Part shown: one piece after another, positions 45,432 to 58,224 of the stretch
Layout: the number at the start of each line of letters is the position of its first letter
Numbering within the stretch: the stretch's first letter is position 1
Assembly: GCF_002288925.2 (NCBI RefSeq)
Contig: NW_022098021.1
Coordinates: 1,318,824-1,382,823, forward strand
Source: Delphinapterus leucas
Taxonomy: Eukaryota > Chordata > Mammalia > Artiodactyla > Monodontidae
Length of the DNA stretch: 64,000 bases
Direction of reading: 5' to 3'
Program-made: the position numbers and the translations under genes
The notes under the pieces: generated by a model
Told to the model about the DNA's origin: nothing
Databases searched by the model: none
The model's input: only the letters and a program-made list of their open reading frames with translations

Positions 45432-45501
45432 ATGTCACAGGCTGAGCAGTGATGCGCACGGTCAGGCTTAATCAGCTGACATCTTTCACAATATCTGACG
45501 G
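45432..45501 (-). CDS. ZDHHC20: ZDHHC20 exon 5 (zinc-binding half of the cysteine-rich domain)
   Basis: A 70-bp exon encoding (T)VRYCERCQLIKPDRAHHCSA then CD plus two bases of the next codon. Acceptor TGTAG is at 45506-45502 and the donor AT|GTAAGT has GT at 45431-45430. It supplies the C-x2-C ... H-C-x2-C zinc ligands of the DHHC-CRD, all present. The split codon joins exon 6 to give Met where I recall Ser in human ZDHHC20; Met at this place is also what I recall for the related ZDHHC15. Confidence 0.94.
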
Positions 45502-45974
45502 CTACATTTAAGAAATAAAAGGAAGCTGTTGAAGAATGTATGTTTAGAGTTCAGTTAATTTGACTATAAAATTTGCTTTCATTTCTTAGAAACAACTCTA
45601 GGAAACTGACAACTAATAATTTTAAAATAATACCAAAGTTCATTGGAGAGTTTATGAAATCCAAATGTCGAGAGGCAGAAGGGAACCTCAGAAATGTAGC
45701 TGGCCCAGCAATGTTCAGATGAATAAGGAGATCCAAGGAAATAAGGAACTGGTACAAAGTCAGACATGTAGTTTAGTGGCAAAACTCAGATACACTAAGG
45801 CCTAAATCAAGTATTTTCTCCTACTGTACCATGATGTCTGTAGTAAAATATCAAAACAAACGTTCTCAATTATCTCCCACCCCATCCCAGATAAACAGCA
45901 AAATTGCAAACATACTATTGCGAAAGAACTCTAAACTTCTTCCCACTGAATTCTAATATATACAGTTTGTATCT

Positions 45975-46110
45975 TCATTCATTCAAAACACAATGAGCAC
46001 CTACTAGGGGCCAGATATTGCTCTCGGCATAAAGCCCCGCCTTCACGGAACTCACGCTCTAGTGGAAAAGACGGGGAGTGATAACCAAGGTGACAAAATA
46101 AGTCGTATAT
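45975..46110 (-). repeat. L2-like 3' end, antisense
   Basis: 'aatgagcacctactaggggc' then 'cacggaactcacgctctagt' is the reverse of the usual L2 3' end. Confidence 0.4.
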
Positions 46111-46427
46111 TAGTGATAGGTGCTGACAGGAAACATAAAGCAGGGAAGGGGAGGTGGGGTATTGTAATTTTAGAGTCATTTGAGAAAACTGAAACTGAAA
46201 GAAGGGAGCTGGTCAGTCACATAGACCTGTGGGAAAAGAGGAATCTGAGGAGAGGGCACAGGCCTCGGGTGGGAGGGTGCTCAGGGTGCACGAACAGCGA
46301 GGGGCCGGTGTGCCTGGAGCAGAGGGGAAAGGGGGAGGACACAGGGCAGGGTCAGAGAAGCTGCATCAGGTAAGGCTTGTTCTCCCCACTCCGCTCAAGT
46401 ACTCTGAGAGAAAAGAAGCCAACTGGA

Positions 46428-46543
46428 GGGGACTTCCTGGCGGTCCAGTGGTTAGGACTCCATGCTCCCAACGCAGGGGTGCGGGTTCAATCCCTGGTCG
46501 GGGAACGAGGATCCTGCATGCCACACAGCACAGACAAAAACAA
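46428..46543 (+). repeat. CHR SINE, short form
   Basis: Head 'ggggacttcctggcggtcca', tail 'cacagacaaaaacaaaa'. 'aagccaactg' on both sides. Confidence 0.9.
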
Positions 46544-47439
46544 AAAGCCAACTGAACGAAGAGCTCCACCAGAATCTGCAGAACATTCGGAACCTGAGGT
46601 TCTGGTTTCTGAAATCTACGTAAGTGACAAACTAGTTCTTTGAGATTTAGGAGGGAAATGTCCCAAGACTTCACAAATCAAAAATTCTTTAAAACCATTA
46701 TTTTGGATGAATAGAGAATAATAAAATTACAGTGAGATACTAACCTTTTTCCATATCGTGGCCTCCAAAGCAAACAAATGCTTCTTGGCAAAAAGACAAA
46801 TTACTACGGGTCTTTCACTAGAGCTGAACTTTCACAGATTTAGAGCATTTGACTAATAAATACTCTACGGGATCTACTGTAAGTGCGGTAGACTTCTTTT
46901 GCGGGTATCCACCTGGTCTATAGGCCACTCTCTTTCCAGGAAATGATTTCAGACCCCTCTTCTACCTGGACTGTGTGAACTCACCCACCTCCCCCTTCTG
47001 GTCCACGCTCTCTCCTACGAATCAGGGCTGAGAGGCAGTGAGCTGTATCTCACGGGGTGGAACTGAGTAACACACGATGGCCGCGCTTCGCCATGTGGAT
47101 GGGATAAGAAAGGGAGAATCATTTTAAGGGCGACAGTGTAGGAAGTGAGCAGATGCCAGGGAGCAGCAGGGACAGCTGCAGGAGCCCCTCTGGCCCCCGG
47201 TCCTCAGCTCCAGTCCGTTCTTGCAGTCCTGCCCTCAGGGCACAGGAGACACCCACCACTTTCTTACACCACCCCGTATGTTATGGTAGTTTCTTTTGGG
47301 GGGAAGGGGGAGTTAAAAAGCTTACGCTGTTGTCTGTTACTTGTGATCATTAGGGCTAACAGACATAGTAACAGCAGAGAAAACAGGTTCAAATAAAAAT
47401 TTAAATTAAACATACCCTCTAAAAAGTAGATGGACCATG

Positions 47440-48115
47440 TCATGTGTTAGTGTTTTTGGAAAAGAATTTGGCCATATCTATAAAAGCGTAAGGCATGAAC
47501 ACTCTTGTGCCCGGGATCTCTGCCGCTAGAAAAGTTATTCTATAGACATGCTCTCACCACAACATGGTTTCAAGAACAAAGCACTAGGAATAACGAATTA
47601 TGAAGGTAGTTAAGCATTTTATGATACACTACGTAGACTTTAACAAGAACTCTCCATACAAAATAGACACATACCCTAAGCTGGAAGAGTGCAAACGCAC
47701 CAAGTGGAGAAAAGCGAACCGCAGAATAGTTCGATATACAGCACGTTTCATATCTCTGAGGGGGGAGAAGAATATATGTATTTCTCTATTTACACATCCC
47801 AATACAATGCATCCACCTTCAGACTTGGAATTAACATATATAAGAGAGACACAAAGTGTTGTTTTGAAGCAGTGTTAGCAGTTACACCTGCTAGAAGGCA
47901 GCTACCCAGGTAACCAAATCTGTACTTGTTAATACCTATCCACTCTCATTGTTAAAATGTTAACTGATTGTATATAAGTTTTGCAATATTCTGTTATATA
48001 TAAAAAATTTCTGCAAGGATATACAAGAAGGGTGGCAACCTCTGGGGAGTAGTGCCAGGGTGAGGGGCAGACACTTCTCATTTGGTATCCTTAAAAAATT
48101 TTTTTAAAATCATGT
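47440..48115 (+). repeat. probable old LINE-1 3' region
   Basis: 'gcaaggatatacaagaaggg' and 'ggcaacctctggggagtagt' at the right end match LINE-1 3'UTR style; the left part is more diverged. Confidence 0.45.
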
Positions 48116-48711
48116 TCCTCTATTGCTTTTATAATTTAAACCAAACTTCAAGATGAAGGGAATTTACACAAATATCCCCTTATCAAATGAATAACCTGTA
48201 CCTTACTGAGGGCCTCCTGTAGTACCTTGGCTAGACTGGACACTAGGGAAGTGAACCCATACAAGGTAGAAAAAGCAGAGCAGGTATAAAGGACCTGAGA
48301 GGTCTCCTAACTCAACCTCTCATTTTTTAGGTTAGAAACACCCCAAAACCTAAAGAGAAAACAAGTAGTTTGCCCAAGATTATCTCCCTCTCTCTCTCTA
48401 AATGAGTGGTCAGATCGGGATCAGAAGCCCAGTGTCTTATTTTCTTTTCCTCTACATTTCCTCCACTCAAAATTCTGCCGTTGCTCTGAGATGAGATGAA
48501 ATGAAACAGACTTTTCAAGAAGCCTTTTTAAGGGTCTTGATGACTGAGTAGATAGAAGAACTGAGGTAAAAGCAGCAGTCACAGAAAACTGCGGTTTCTA
48601 GGAGGGGTGGCCAGAAGAATGATGCTGCCAATGCCAGAAACAAGCTTGATGGTGGCGGGTGGAGGGAGTGGGTGGGTACGGGAGGGGGGGTTAGGTTGTT
48701 TTTCTTTCTTT

Positions 48712-48850
48712 CGTTCATTCATTCAACAAATACTCAGTCTCTACCCTGTGACAAACACTGCTTCATGCTGAGAATATAAAGTTGAACAAGACAGACTTCC
48801 CTCCTGCCCCCATGGTGTTACGTTTTGCTCGACTTGAATTGGGATAACAG
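48712..48850 (-). repeat. L2-like 3' end, antisense
   Basis: 'cattcattcaacaaatactc' then 'gttgaacaagacagacttcc' and 'cccccatggtgttacg' follow the reversed L2 end. Confidence 0.4.
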
Positions 48851-49489
48851 GTCACTCAGGTACAGCTATCCTTCGGAAGGTGGAGATACGAGAATGGAGC
48901 TCTAGTGGGCGCACATGCCAAGGGGAGTGCCAAAGCCCCGATCAGGGCCCTGGCGGAGGGCAAGGCAGCCTCGTCCCTCTGAAGGCGCAGCTGCAGTCCA
49001 CCCCTCTGCCTGACAACAATAAAGGGTTTGGGCAGCAAGCACACACTCGTGTGACAACATCCCTCAATCTGCTAGTTCACAGTAAGGAAAGATAACTCAG
49101 TCTGAAAACTATTAAAGAAAACAAATCGTTTGAGACACAGTGAACCAACGATCACAATATCGTGGTGTCAGAGTTAAAAACAGCTGAAGGAACAGTACAA
49201 AAAGAAGTGGGACGAGGCGCCCTTGTGAAGTGGGGTTAAAAAAATGTAGCAGGAAGAATAAACATTCAAAGATGCAGAAACAACTAGGATGGGAAAGAAG
49301 AAAGTTTTTCAAGCAGTTAGAATGAAAAGCCACCGAACTTGGTTAGGAAGAATGAAAGCCAGCTGCCTGGAATCTGCTGGGAAGGAAAAGAGGCCCAGGG
49401 TACAGACGACTTATGAGGGGACCCACCACGGTCTAAGGGAAGAGAAAATAGAATGGGAGTTGGAACACGTCAGAACCAAATTTTTGTTG

Positions 49490-49684
49490 TTGTTGTTGTT
49501 GTTTTTTGCGGTACGCGGGCCTCTCACTGCCGCGGCCTCTCCGGTCGCGGAGCACAGGCTCAGCGGCCACGGCTCACGGGCCCAGCCGCTCCGCGGCACG
49601 CGGGATCCTCCCGGACCGGGGCACGAACCTGCGTCCCCTGCATCGGCAGGCGGACCCCCAACCACTGCGCCACCAGGGAAGCCC
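49490..49684 (-). repeat. CHR SINE, GC-rich form
   Basis: Antisense copy between (GTT)n tracts; 'ttgttgttgtttt' on both sides. Very CpG-rich, so probably young. Confidence 0.92.
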
Positions 49685-49959
49685 CTTGTTGTTGTTTTTA
49701 AGAGGAGATACACTTTGAAGTACACCTGAAAGCAGAGGGAAGAAATGGGTTGGAAATTATTAAGTGAAGAAGATTTTTAGGAGCAAACTGTGGGAGAAGG
49801 GAAGAAGGAGGTCAGCAATCTTTATGCAAGTTTAATAAAGGACAAGAATGCAGACCCCAAGAAGGAAGCGAGGTCCTGAGGGACAGCCAAGTGTGTGCAG
49901 GTGCAGGGCGGCCCCCGAGCCTGGAAGCAGCTGGGGCTCTGCCGCCATATTTCATACTC

Positions 49960-50140
49960 GTTCTCCCCTACTTACTAGCTTGTGACCTTGGGTCAGTAAC
50001 TCACTTTCTGAAAGCCTCAATTTCCTCTTTTGTAAATGCAAATAATATCAAGCGCAAAGGACTACTGTGCAGATCAAAAAAAATATGGAACATATCAAAT
50101 TCCCAGTAAAGCAGTTATTATCGTTACAATAATGTTATTG
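49960..50140 (-). repeat. MIR SINE, antisense
   Basis: 'cttgtgaccttgggtcagta' and 'tcaatttcctcttttgtaaa' are the reversed MIR core. Confidence 0.55.
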
Positions 50141-51365
50141 TTTTTGATAAAACATAAAGTGAGACTCTAGGATGGGAAAAATTAGTGAAGGGGAGAAAAC
50201 TACGGAGATCTTTCAAGTGTATAAGCAGCCATTATGGAGAACACCCAGGAACAGATTCATCCCACAAACGCCTCCTGGGGGCCTGGGGGGTGACGCACTG
50301 GCTGTGTTAGGGCCGTGGACGGAGATCCCAGTGCCAGAGCCTCAGGACAGAGTCAAGGAGGGAGGAGCACAGACAACCAGCAGACGGCGACCTGCGATCT
50401 ACAAGGCAAGAGTGTGAGAAGTTCAGAGAAGATTTTAAAAATCTCTTCTAGTTTAAGTGAATAGAAATGGTTGAAGAGAGCTGGACAGTGAATTAAAACT
50501 TTAAAGTAGATTTAGAGAGGAGAAAATTATCATTCTAGGAAGAGAAAAAGACATAAAAATAAAAGGTGGGGAAGAACAGAGTTTTAGCAGAGTTGACACA
50601 GGGAAATGGAGCAGGAGAAAGCTAAAGAGAAACACTGGTTGTATCCAGACTGTGGAGGGCGGAGGTTTAGAAAGACTCATTTTGCTTCCTTAACAGATGA
50701 GATGTCCACATGGTTCAAAAAAGCACAAAAAGGAGCGCAGTGACAGCCCCCACGCCTCTCCACGAAGGCAGCTCCGTCACTTTCACTAATCTCTGGTCTA
50801 AGAAAGATCTACTTTCTATAACATGTGGTTCTGTAATTTCATTTTTTAAAGAATGCATGATACTATTTCTATAATAAGAAAAAAAGAAGAAAACCCCCCA
50901 ATGTTCTTTGGGATTCTAAGCAGTTAGAAATGCAGTATAAAACGGTGCTCAAGGGCAGGGGCTGTGTCTGCAGTCAGAAGATAAGGTGTAAATCCCAGAC
51001 CTTGCCACTCGGGACGTCAGGGCCCTCCCTGTGTCTCACTTCTTGGTCTCTAATGTGGGCATAAGTGCTGCACTGTCTCAGAGGGGCGTAAATAATCACC
51101 AAAAAGTGCTCAGCAAAATTCTCCTGCACTATTCAACTGATGAAGGGCATTTTTCAGAGTAGTGGAAAGCCATTAAAATTAATGAAAGGTAATAAAGCTT
51201 TAAGGGTAAAGACTTTACGTTAGCAGCTTTTAACTCTTTGGGGCATAGGTACTGCTCTGAAAATCAAAAGAATGGGTTACTTCAAAAAGTACCCCCAATT
51301 TTGTGTTTAATCTCATGGTTTCATTAGTTCTCTGAAATCTTGGGACTTTGGGTTAAAAACACCTA

Positions 51366-51481
51366 GGGAATTTCCTGGCGGTCCAGTGGTTAGGACTCCG
51401 CGCTTCCACTGCAGGGCACATGGGTTCGATCACCTGCCAGGGAATTAAGATCCCGCATGCCCCGCAGCACGGCCAAAAAAA
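51366..51481 (+). repeat. CHR SINE, short form
   Basis: Head 'ggaatttcctggcggtccag', tail 'cagcacggccaaaaaaa'. Confidence 0.9.
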
Positions 51482-51573
51482 ATCTAATCTACATAACTGC
51501 AGCTACTAACAACTGTTATAAACTAAACATTTTATAATTGAATATAAAAAGGGATTATTTTAAATTAGCTCTC

Positions 51574-51932
51574 GGACTTCCCTGGTGGTGCAGCGGTTAA
51601 GAATCTGCCTGCCATTGCAGGGGACACGGGTTAGAGCCCTGGTCTGGGAAGGTCCCACATGCCGTGGAGCAACTAAGCCTGTGCACCACAACTACTGAGC
51701 CTGCGCTCTAAAGCCCGCGAGCCACAGCTACTGAGCCCACTCGCCGCAACTACTGAAGCCCACGTGCTGCAACTACTGAAGCCCATGTGCCTAGAGCCCA
51801 TGCTCCGCAACAAGAGAAGCCACCGCAATGAGAAGTCTGCGCACCGCAACAAAGAGCAGCCCCCGCTCACCACAACTAGAGAAAGCCCGTGGGCAGCAAC
51901 GAAGACCCAACGCAGCCAAAAATAAATAAACG
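51574..51932 (+). repeat. CHR SINE, long form
   Basis: Complete; flanks 'aaattagctctc' / 'aaataagctctc'. Frames at 51673-51979 are SINE. Confidence 0.92.
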
Positions 51933-51949
51933 TTAAAAATAAATAAGCT

Positions 51950-52150
51950 CTCATTTACTGAAAATTTATTATTGTACACTGAGATCTATACTAAGTGCTT
52001 GTCTCATTTTTGTATACTTCCCGAGATTTAGAGACTATTATTCTCATTTTAAAATGAGGAAACCAGGGCTTAGGAAGTTTAAGTGACTCTCATTGCACTA
52101 GCAATGGAAAAGCTGGGGTTCGATCTGAAATCCATGTTTTCATTCTATAC
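51950..52150 (+). repeat. MIR SINE
   Basis: 'attattctcattttaaaatg' and 'aggaaaccagggcttaggaa' follow MIR order. Confidence 0.5.
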
Positions 52151-52181
52151 GGTAATATATTGGTTATGCAAAGGGATAGTA

Positions 52182-52664
52182 TAGGCATACCTCGTTTTAT
52201 TGCGCTTCACAGATACTGCGTTTTTTTGTTTTTGTTTTTTTTACAAACTGAAGGTCTGTGGCAACCCTGCATCGAGCAAATCTATTGGTGCCATTTTCCC
52301 AGCAGCATTTGCTCACTTTGTGTCCCTGTGTCACATTTTGGCAATTCTCAAAATATTTCAAGCTTCATTATTATTTTATTTGTTATGGTGATCTGTGATC
52401 AGTGATCTTTGATATTACTGCTATGATTTGCTGAAGGCTCAGATGATGGTTAGCACTTTTTAGCAATAAGGTATTTTTAAATTAAGGTATGTATGTGTTT
52501 TTCTGACATAATGCTACTGCACACTCAACAGGCTACAGTACAGTGTAAACATAGCGGTTACACACACCGGGAAACCAAAAAGTTCACGTGACTTGCTTTA
52601 TTGTGATATTCACCTTATTGCACTGGTCTGGAACCAAACCTACAGTATCTCCAAGGTGTGCCTA
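52182..52664 (+). mobile_element. non-autonomous Tigger-type DNA transposon
   Basis: 483 bp. Left end 'taggcatacctcgttttatt', right end 'ctccaaggtgtgccta' (inverted), bounded by TA on both sides (52180-52181 and 52665-52666), the Tc1/mariner target signature. Interior is shared with the copy at 28192, which lacks about 60 bp of it. Confidence 0.85.
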
Positions 52665-52824
52665 TATGAAATGCATGAAAAATTTAAATGCTGGTCAAAT
52701 ATCCGCTTCTAAAATTTTGCACAAATTTAAAATTTTCTTAAGTCAGAATGTGTACATAATTATACAAAGGTAAAGCTCCTTTTATTTCCCCTCAGAGTTG
52801 AGAAGCATAGGGGTTCTATAGGCA

Positions 52825-53050
52825 GAGCACCTTTTCACATACTATCTGTATGACCTACCTATATGACTACCTGTATGACCTTCAACAAGTTACTTAACCT
52901 GTCTCTGTTCCCTCGTCTGTAAAATGGAGAGAGCAGTGTCTCCGTCACAGGCTGGTGTGAAGTTTAAATGAGTCTGTATGTGTAAAGAACTTAGGTCAGA
53001 GTAACTGTTAGCTATCACCATTATCTGGTATTTGCATGAATTAGTGAGAT
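52825..53050 (-). repeat. MIR SINE, antisense
   Basis: 'caacaagttacttaacctgt' and 'cgtctgtaaaatggagagag' are reversed MIR. Confidence 0.6.
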
Positions 53051-53505
53051 GTATAATACATAATTTAAAACAATTTCCTGTACTTAAATGACCAGTCTGG
53101 CCGCTCACAGGTCCATCCCTATCAGTAAGGCTCTGCCCCTGAGAAAAGGACGCTGCTGCAGTCACAAACGTCAAGGGGGCCAGTGGAACAGACACAGCTT
53201 CGGAACCAGACAAACCTGACTTCAAATTCTGGCTCTCTGAATACTAGCTTTATAACCTTGAACAAGCTTCTTCCCCTTGATGTCTTTTATTTCTCCCCAT
53301 TCTAAGTTACCACATTCTTGATTTTTTAAAAAGTTACTCAGTGATGACACAAAATATTCAAATTCAAACCAGGATTTCCAAATGATGGTTTGCTAAAAAT
53401 TATAAATGAAATTTTTAGCCATGAAGATTGAGTTGGGAAAAAAAAAGAAATGCAGAAAAAAGAGATACACATTAAAGTGAGCCCCTTAAAAAATCTGTAT
53501 CAGGG

Positions 53506-53801
53506 GACTTCCCTGGTGGCACAGTGGTTAAGAATCCACCTGCCAATGCAAGGGATACGGGTTCAAGCCCTGGCCTGGGAAGATCCCACATGCCGTGGAG
53601 CAGCTAAGCCCATGAGCCACAACTACTGAGCCCACATGCCACAACTACTGAGCCCACGCGCCTAGAGCCCGTGCTCCACAAGAGAAGCCACTGCAACGGG
53701 AAGCCTGTGCACCGCAATGAAGAGTAGCTCCTGCTCGTTGCAACTAGAGAAAGCCCACACGCAGCAACGAAGACCCAACGCAGCCACAAATAAATAAATT
53801 C
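53506..53801 (+). repeat. CHR SINE, long form
   Basis: Complete; flanks 'aaaaatctgtatca' / 'aaaaatctatatca'. The last SINE before a 9-kb interval without any. Confidence 0.92.
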
Positions 53802-54011
53802 ATTTGAAAAATCTATATCAACATATGTACATACCTATTATCTGAAATACCATGTAAGATACACAACACGTGAAAATCCTGTTCCCACAGATGTTATTTG
53901 TGGCAACCGCAATATCCACTTAATAGTCAAATCATGCAAATATATCTTGGCAAAAATTACCATATTTTAAAAATTATTTGGGAAGAAGAGCTTAAGATTT
54001 GTTTTTCTTAC

Positions 54012-54132
54012 TCTTTGAAGCTGATGTGGTGTAGATAGGTAAGTCCCTTGCTGCTCTTCTCAAAATTTCTTGCTGTCTTTCTTGGCTGAATTCCTTTTCA
54101 TAACGTTCCTTTTCAGAATTGGACAAGCAGAA
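54012..54132 (-). CDS. ZDHHC20: ZDHHC20 exon 4 (cytosolic linker before the DHHC domain)
   Basis: A 121-bp exon encoding FCLSNSEKERYEKEFSQERQ then QEILRRAARDLPIYTTSASK. Acceptor TATAG is at 54137-54133 and the donor is A|GTAAGA. The charged helical linker leads into the cysteine-rich domain. Differences from remembered human sequence are few (FC for FY, RD for RA). It matches family length exactly. Confidence 0.94.
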
Positions 54133-57100
54133 CTATAAAAGGAGAAATAACTATTAATTCTTTTTAATCCCATGGTTATTAACTATCAGGCTCAGAAAAA
54201 CAAAGTTGTATCCAGAACAGAAAAAAAAAAAATATTTCCTTCTATAAAGGCAAAACTTGTCTTCGAATTTGTTTAGGAAGCTAAATCAAGCACATTTTAA
54301 CAAAACCACACACATACCTTTGACAGATTGAGAAATATTTGCCCTCCACACTAATGATGGCAAAGAACATGAACTAAATATCTTTTGCATTTTTGTTTTT
54401 TTACAGAGAAGATTAACTTTCCCCATCAAAAAGGGCTTAATATATATTTTCTGTTAGTAAAAATTCTGGTGTTTGAAAGTTAGTGTCAAGAGATTTGGAA
54501 GGATGTCCAAAGAGTCACTTGCTTTGCGTTAACAGGCTAAATCACAGGTGTGGGGCCCTACTATTTTCTGGCCAAATTTCTCAATGAGGACAACAAGTCC
54601 TTCTTTTACTACTCTGTTTTTGCTTTTAAAAAGCTAATCAATCAGGGTGCTTTCTCCAGAAGTATTAAGGATTGCCAAGGTAAGCACAATCTCCTTTTCT
54701 CAAGGAGAGATTCCTTTATAGAGTTGTTTCCAGTTTCCACTTCTGAAGTTTTAATTCCCGTGTGTGGGCAGCCTCCAGCCTATTTCTTTAAATAGCATTT
54801 TCCTACAAAGGACTTGTTCAGTTGCTCTTCTTTTCATGTCATCCCAGCATCTCAAGGACCTCAGTTTTATGCCTCTATTTTATGTAACCAGGAGTTATTT
54901 TTCAGTGTCTATTGGTCTTTATTTCACAGATTTTTTTAAAAAACAAAAAAATGGCCTAGACATGCTCTTGATCATAGTTCATACTTTAACAATACTGTTC
55001 CTCAATTTTTATTTACTTACAGGGTTTTGCTTGAAAAGGTCTAAGGGGTCATGACTAAAACTTTATCTTTTAAAATTTGAGTATTTTGGTCTACCTGCGA
55101 ACTCAAGTACCAAGTCTTCCACACTCTCAATGCCTCATTGTCAATAACGGCACTGCCTTCTTGATGCAGCCTCTTCTGTTACAAACGGGGCGATAGGGCA
55201 GCACAGGCAGGATTAAGAGCTCTGGGGTGAGGAAACTGTGATCCCAAGCAGCTCAGGGAATTTTCTAAGGCTGCAGAATTATTGGCAGAGCTGATATAAA
55301 AACACAAGTCTCTTGAGTTCTACCCTAGTATGTTTCCCTCTGTGCTGCTAATGTGAAATACGTGTTCTTTCTTTTTAGACTTGTTACTCTAACCTGACCA
55401 AAACACGATGGCTTAAGAAGTAGAAGAGTCCATTTAGATTACCTAGCCTAGCTCCCACAACTAAATCTTGATGGCACACAAGAAATCCCCAATTTACTTA
55501 TAAAGGACAAGAAGTAACATGGACATATGAACAGGACAGAAAAAATTCGGAAAAAATTACACACAAGCTTGAAGTTGAGACTCTGGAGGTCACTTATCTA
55601 AACTCCCAGGCAGGCTGGAATCTTCAGACATTTCTGAGATCCACCCCCTCGAATACCGTCAGGTACAAAAATACTTTCCTACTTTGTAAGACGGCCCATT
55701 CTCCTTTAAGAGAACTGTAACTTGCTAGAAAGTTCTTCCCTGACATGATGCATCTCTGAAACATTCAAAACAGAGAATAAAAATCATATGGTATAACGTT
55801 AAATATATATTTGGAAAAAAGATGCTCTAATCAAATTTTACAGTTTCCTTGTAAAATCTGAACAGAATTTTCCTGGGCTGAGCTGTTTCTAGCCAGGCCT
55901 CAAAATCATTACTTTTCCGTAAGAACTATGGTTATAAATTACGAAAAGCTTAAACCAAATGAAAATCTCAAGAGACACCAGGATTTTAGATGAGGAATGG
56001 AACAAAACAAAACTTAAAATGAACTAGATGTTTGAAATTATTCCTGTCTATTTTTCATTAAATACTACTGAACAGAATTCAAACCATGAAATGCCATTAT
56101 TTTAAATTTAGTGTTCAAATGGTTCAATTTAAGTATCTGTTACACACCAATTAAGAGCTTGGCACTGTCCCAGGTACCAGGGATCCAAAGATGAATAAAA
56201 ATACAGCCTTTGCCTTCAAAAACACATTCCTATAGCTCAGTACGAATGTTAACCATGTAAACATAGAATTACAAATCAGCAATTCTTTGCAAGGTGTGAT
56301 CAAAGCTCCCTCGGGAGGGATGAGGGCCGTCAAAGAAAGTTTCTTGGAAGAAGAGGTACCTAAACAGGGTTTAGAAAGATCAACAGGAATCGTCCAGGAA
56401 GACAAAGCAGAAAGAAAATTTTGGCAAAAGAAGCGGCATATGGAAAACACAAAGAGGTGAAAATAGTATATTCAGGGCAACACACTACTTGAATACAGAG
56501 TTCCAGGAAGAAGCAATGGACATGAAGTAAGACCTCAGCTCGTGAAGGGTCTGTGTACCAGGCAAATGACCAGCCCACTGGCAACCTCTGCAGGAATGCC
56601 AGAGAAGCGACAGAACCATATTTTCTTTTTAGAAAGATGACACTTAGTGATGGAAGATGCCTACCAGCTTTTCTTATGCTGCTTCCTCCTTACCATTTAT
56701 TCATTCAAGTATTTAGCAATCTATTATATACTAGGTCTGATTCCAGGCAATGAAGATACAGCAGTAAATAACAAGGAGTCTTCCTTCAAAAAGCTTATCC
56801 TTTAGTGGAAGAGATAACTTATAAAGGTCTCAGCTTTAATACCACTTCTTCAGAGGTTTCTTTGATCACACTATCTAAAATAGCTTTTTTCCTAATGGCT
56901 GTTACTGTTATGCTCTGCCACATCATCGCGTCCTTTTTCTAAATGCATCACGATTTACAACATTTTATGCTCGTCTTGTTCTTTTACTCCCAGAGCCCCC
57001 ACCGCAGTCTGACAACGAGCAGATGCCTAGGGAGTACTGGCTGCCTGAAAGAACGAAAAAGGAATGCCTACCTTTATAACTTAACTCCCCTGAAAATGTA

Positions 57101-57699
57101 TAGTTTTTGCTTTTTTGACCCAACCAATCCCCCTGGATCCAAGCCCAAAGTGTTGCTCAAGCCTCTACATTTAGAGTCCTTTTAATGCAGTCATGAACAC
57201 CTATCTCACAACTATGCAATTTCTTATCAAGAGCTACTCAGGCAGCCCAGAGTAAGCTTATTCAGAAAGATAATCTTACATTCCTGTCCCTGGTTGTCAC
57301 TGCAGCCTAGCTTAGCTGGCCCTTCATGATTGAATAATCAATCCATTCAATACTTACTGATGCCCACTATGTGCCAGACAGTGGGAGAGGGATATAGTGG
57401 AGAACATGATAGAAATGATCCCTGCCCTTAAACAACCGACAATTTAATAAGGTGATACATACAGGTAAGCAGGCAATTACAATACTAGGTGACAAGGTCC
57501 ATGACAGGGAAGGTAGATCGTGCCATAGAAGGGCCACTGGACACAGGCTGTCAATTACACTTACAATTACACTTACAGGAATAGGGGAGCATGAAGGATG
57601 GAGTGGACGTAAAGGCTTAATTAAGCACTGGGCTAAATGCTAAATGGGTACAACATTGCAAATACAACAACCAAAAAAGAAAAAAGTAAGTTAGATGGC

Positions 57700-57980
57700 A
57701 CTAATGTGCTAGGCATTCTTTTAAGCATCTTCCCTATAGCATTAATTATATATTATTATAAATACCATCAATCACATGTACGTATGATTAATTTATTTAA
57801 CCCATACAACAATCCAATAAGGTGCATACGACTACCATCCTCACTTTACAGAGGACGTACCTGAGGTACAGACAGCTAAGGAGTGTGTCCAACGTCACGC
57901 GGCTAGAAACGCAGAGGGATGAGGCAGACGAGGGGGTCTGGAGCTGGGGGCTGAGTTCCGAACCTCTGTACTATCCTGTT
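57700..57980 (+). repeat. MIR SINE
   Basis: 'atgtgctaggcattctttta', 'ctcactttacagaggacgta' and 'caacgtcacgcggctagaaa' follow MIR. Confidence 0.55.
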
Positions 57981-58224
57981 TCTCAAAAGTATTGCCAATT
58001 GTTTTTCTTATTATATTTTTTATTTCCTGTAATAAAAACTATTTACTTTCACACATGCTATGTTTCCAACAGCCATCACTACTAGTAATTGATTAGATAA
58101 AATTAGGTCCTTTTCGACTTAAGAGATTAAGATATGGGTGGCAATTTGTAATATAACTTTAAGGGCTGACTAATTACTAGCAAATGTTTGAAGAATTTAT
58201 TTGAAGAAACAGTAAGCTTGATGA

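Larger units (their letters stand above)
45502..54011 (-). other. ZDHHC20: ZDHHC20 intron 4
   Basis: An 8.5-kb intron with five SINEs, an old LINE-1 3' end, several MIR/L2 pieces and a Tigger. 46560-47400 and 50150-51350 contain no repeat or gene I can name. Confidence 0.82.

Noticed and set aside
49289..49729. 146-codon plus-strand frame
   Set aside because: Its second half is antisense CHR SINE; the first half has no known relative.
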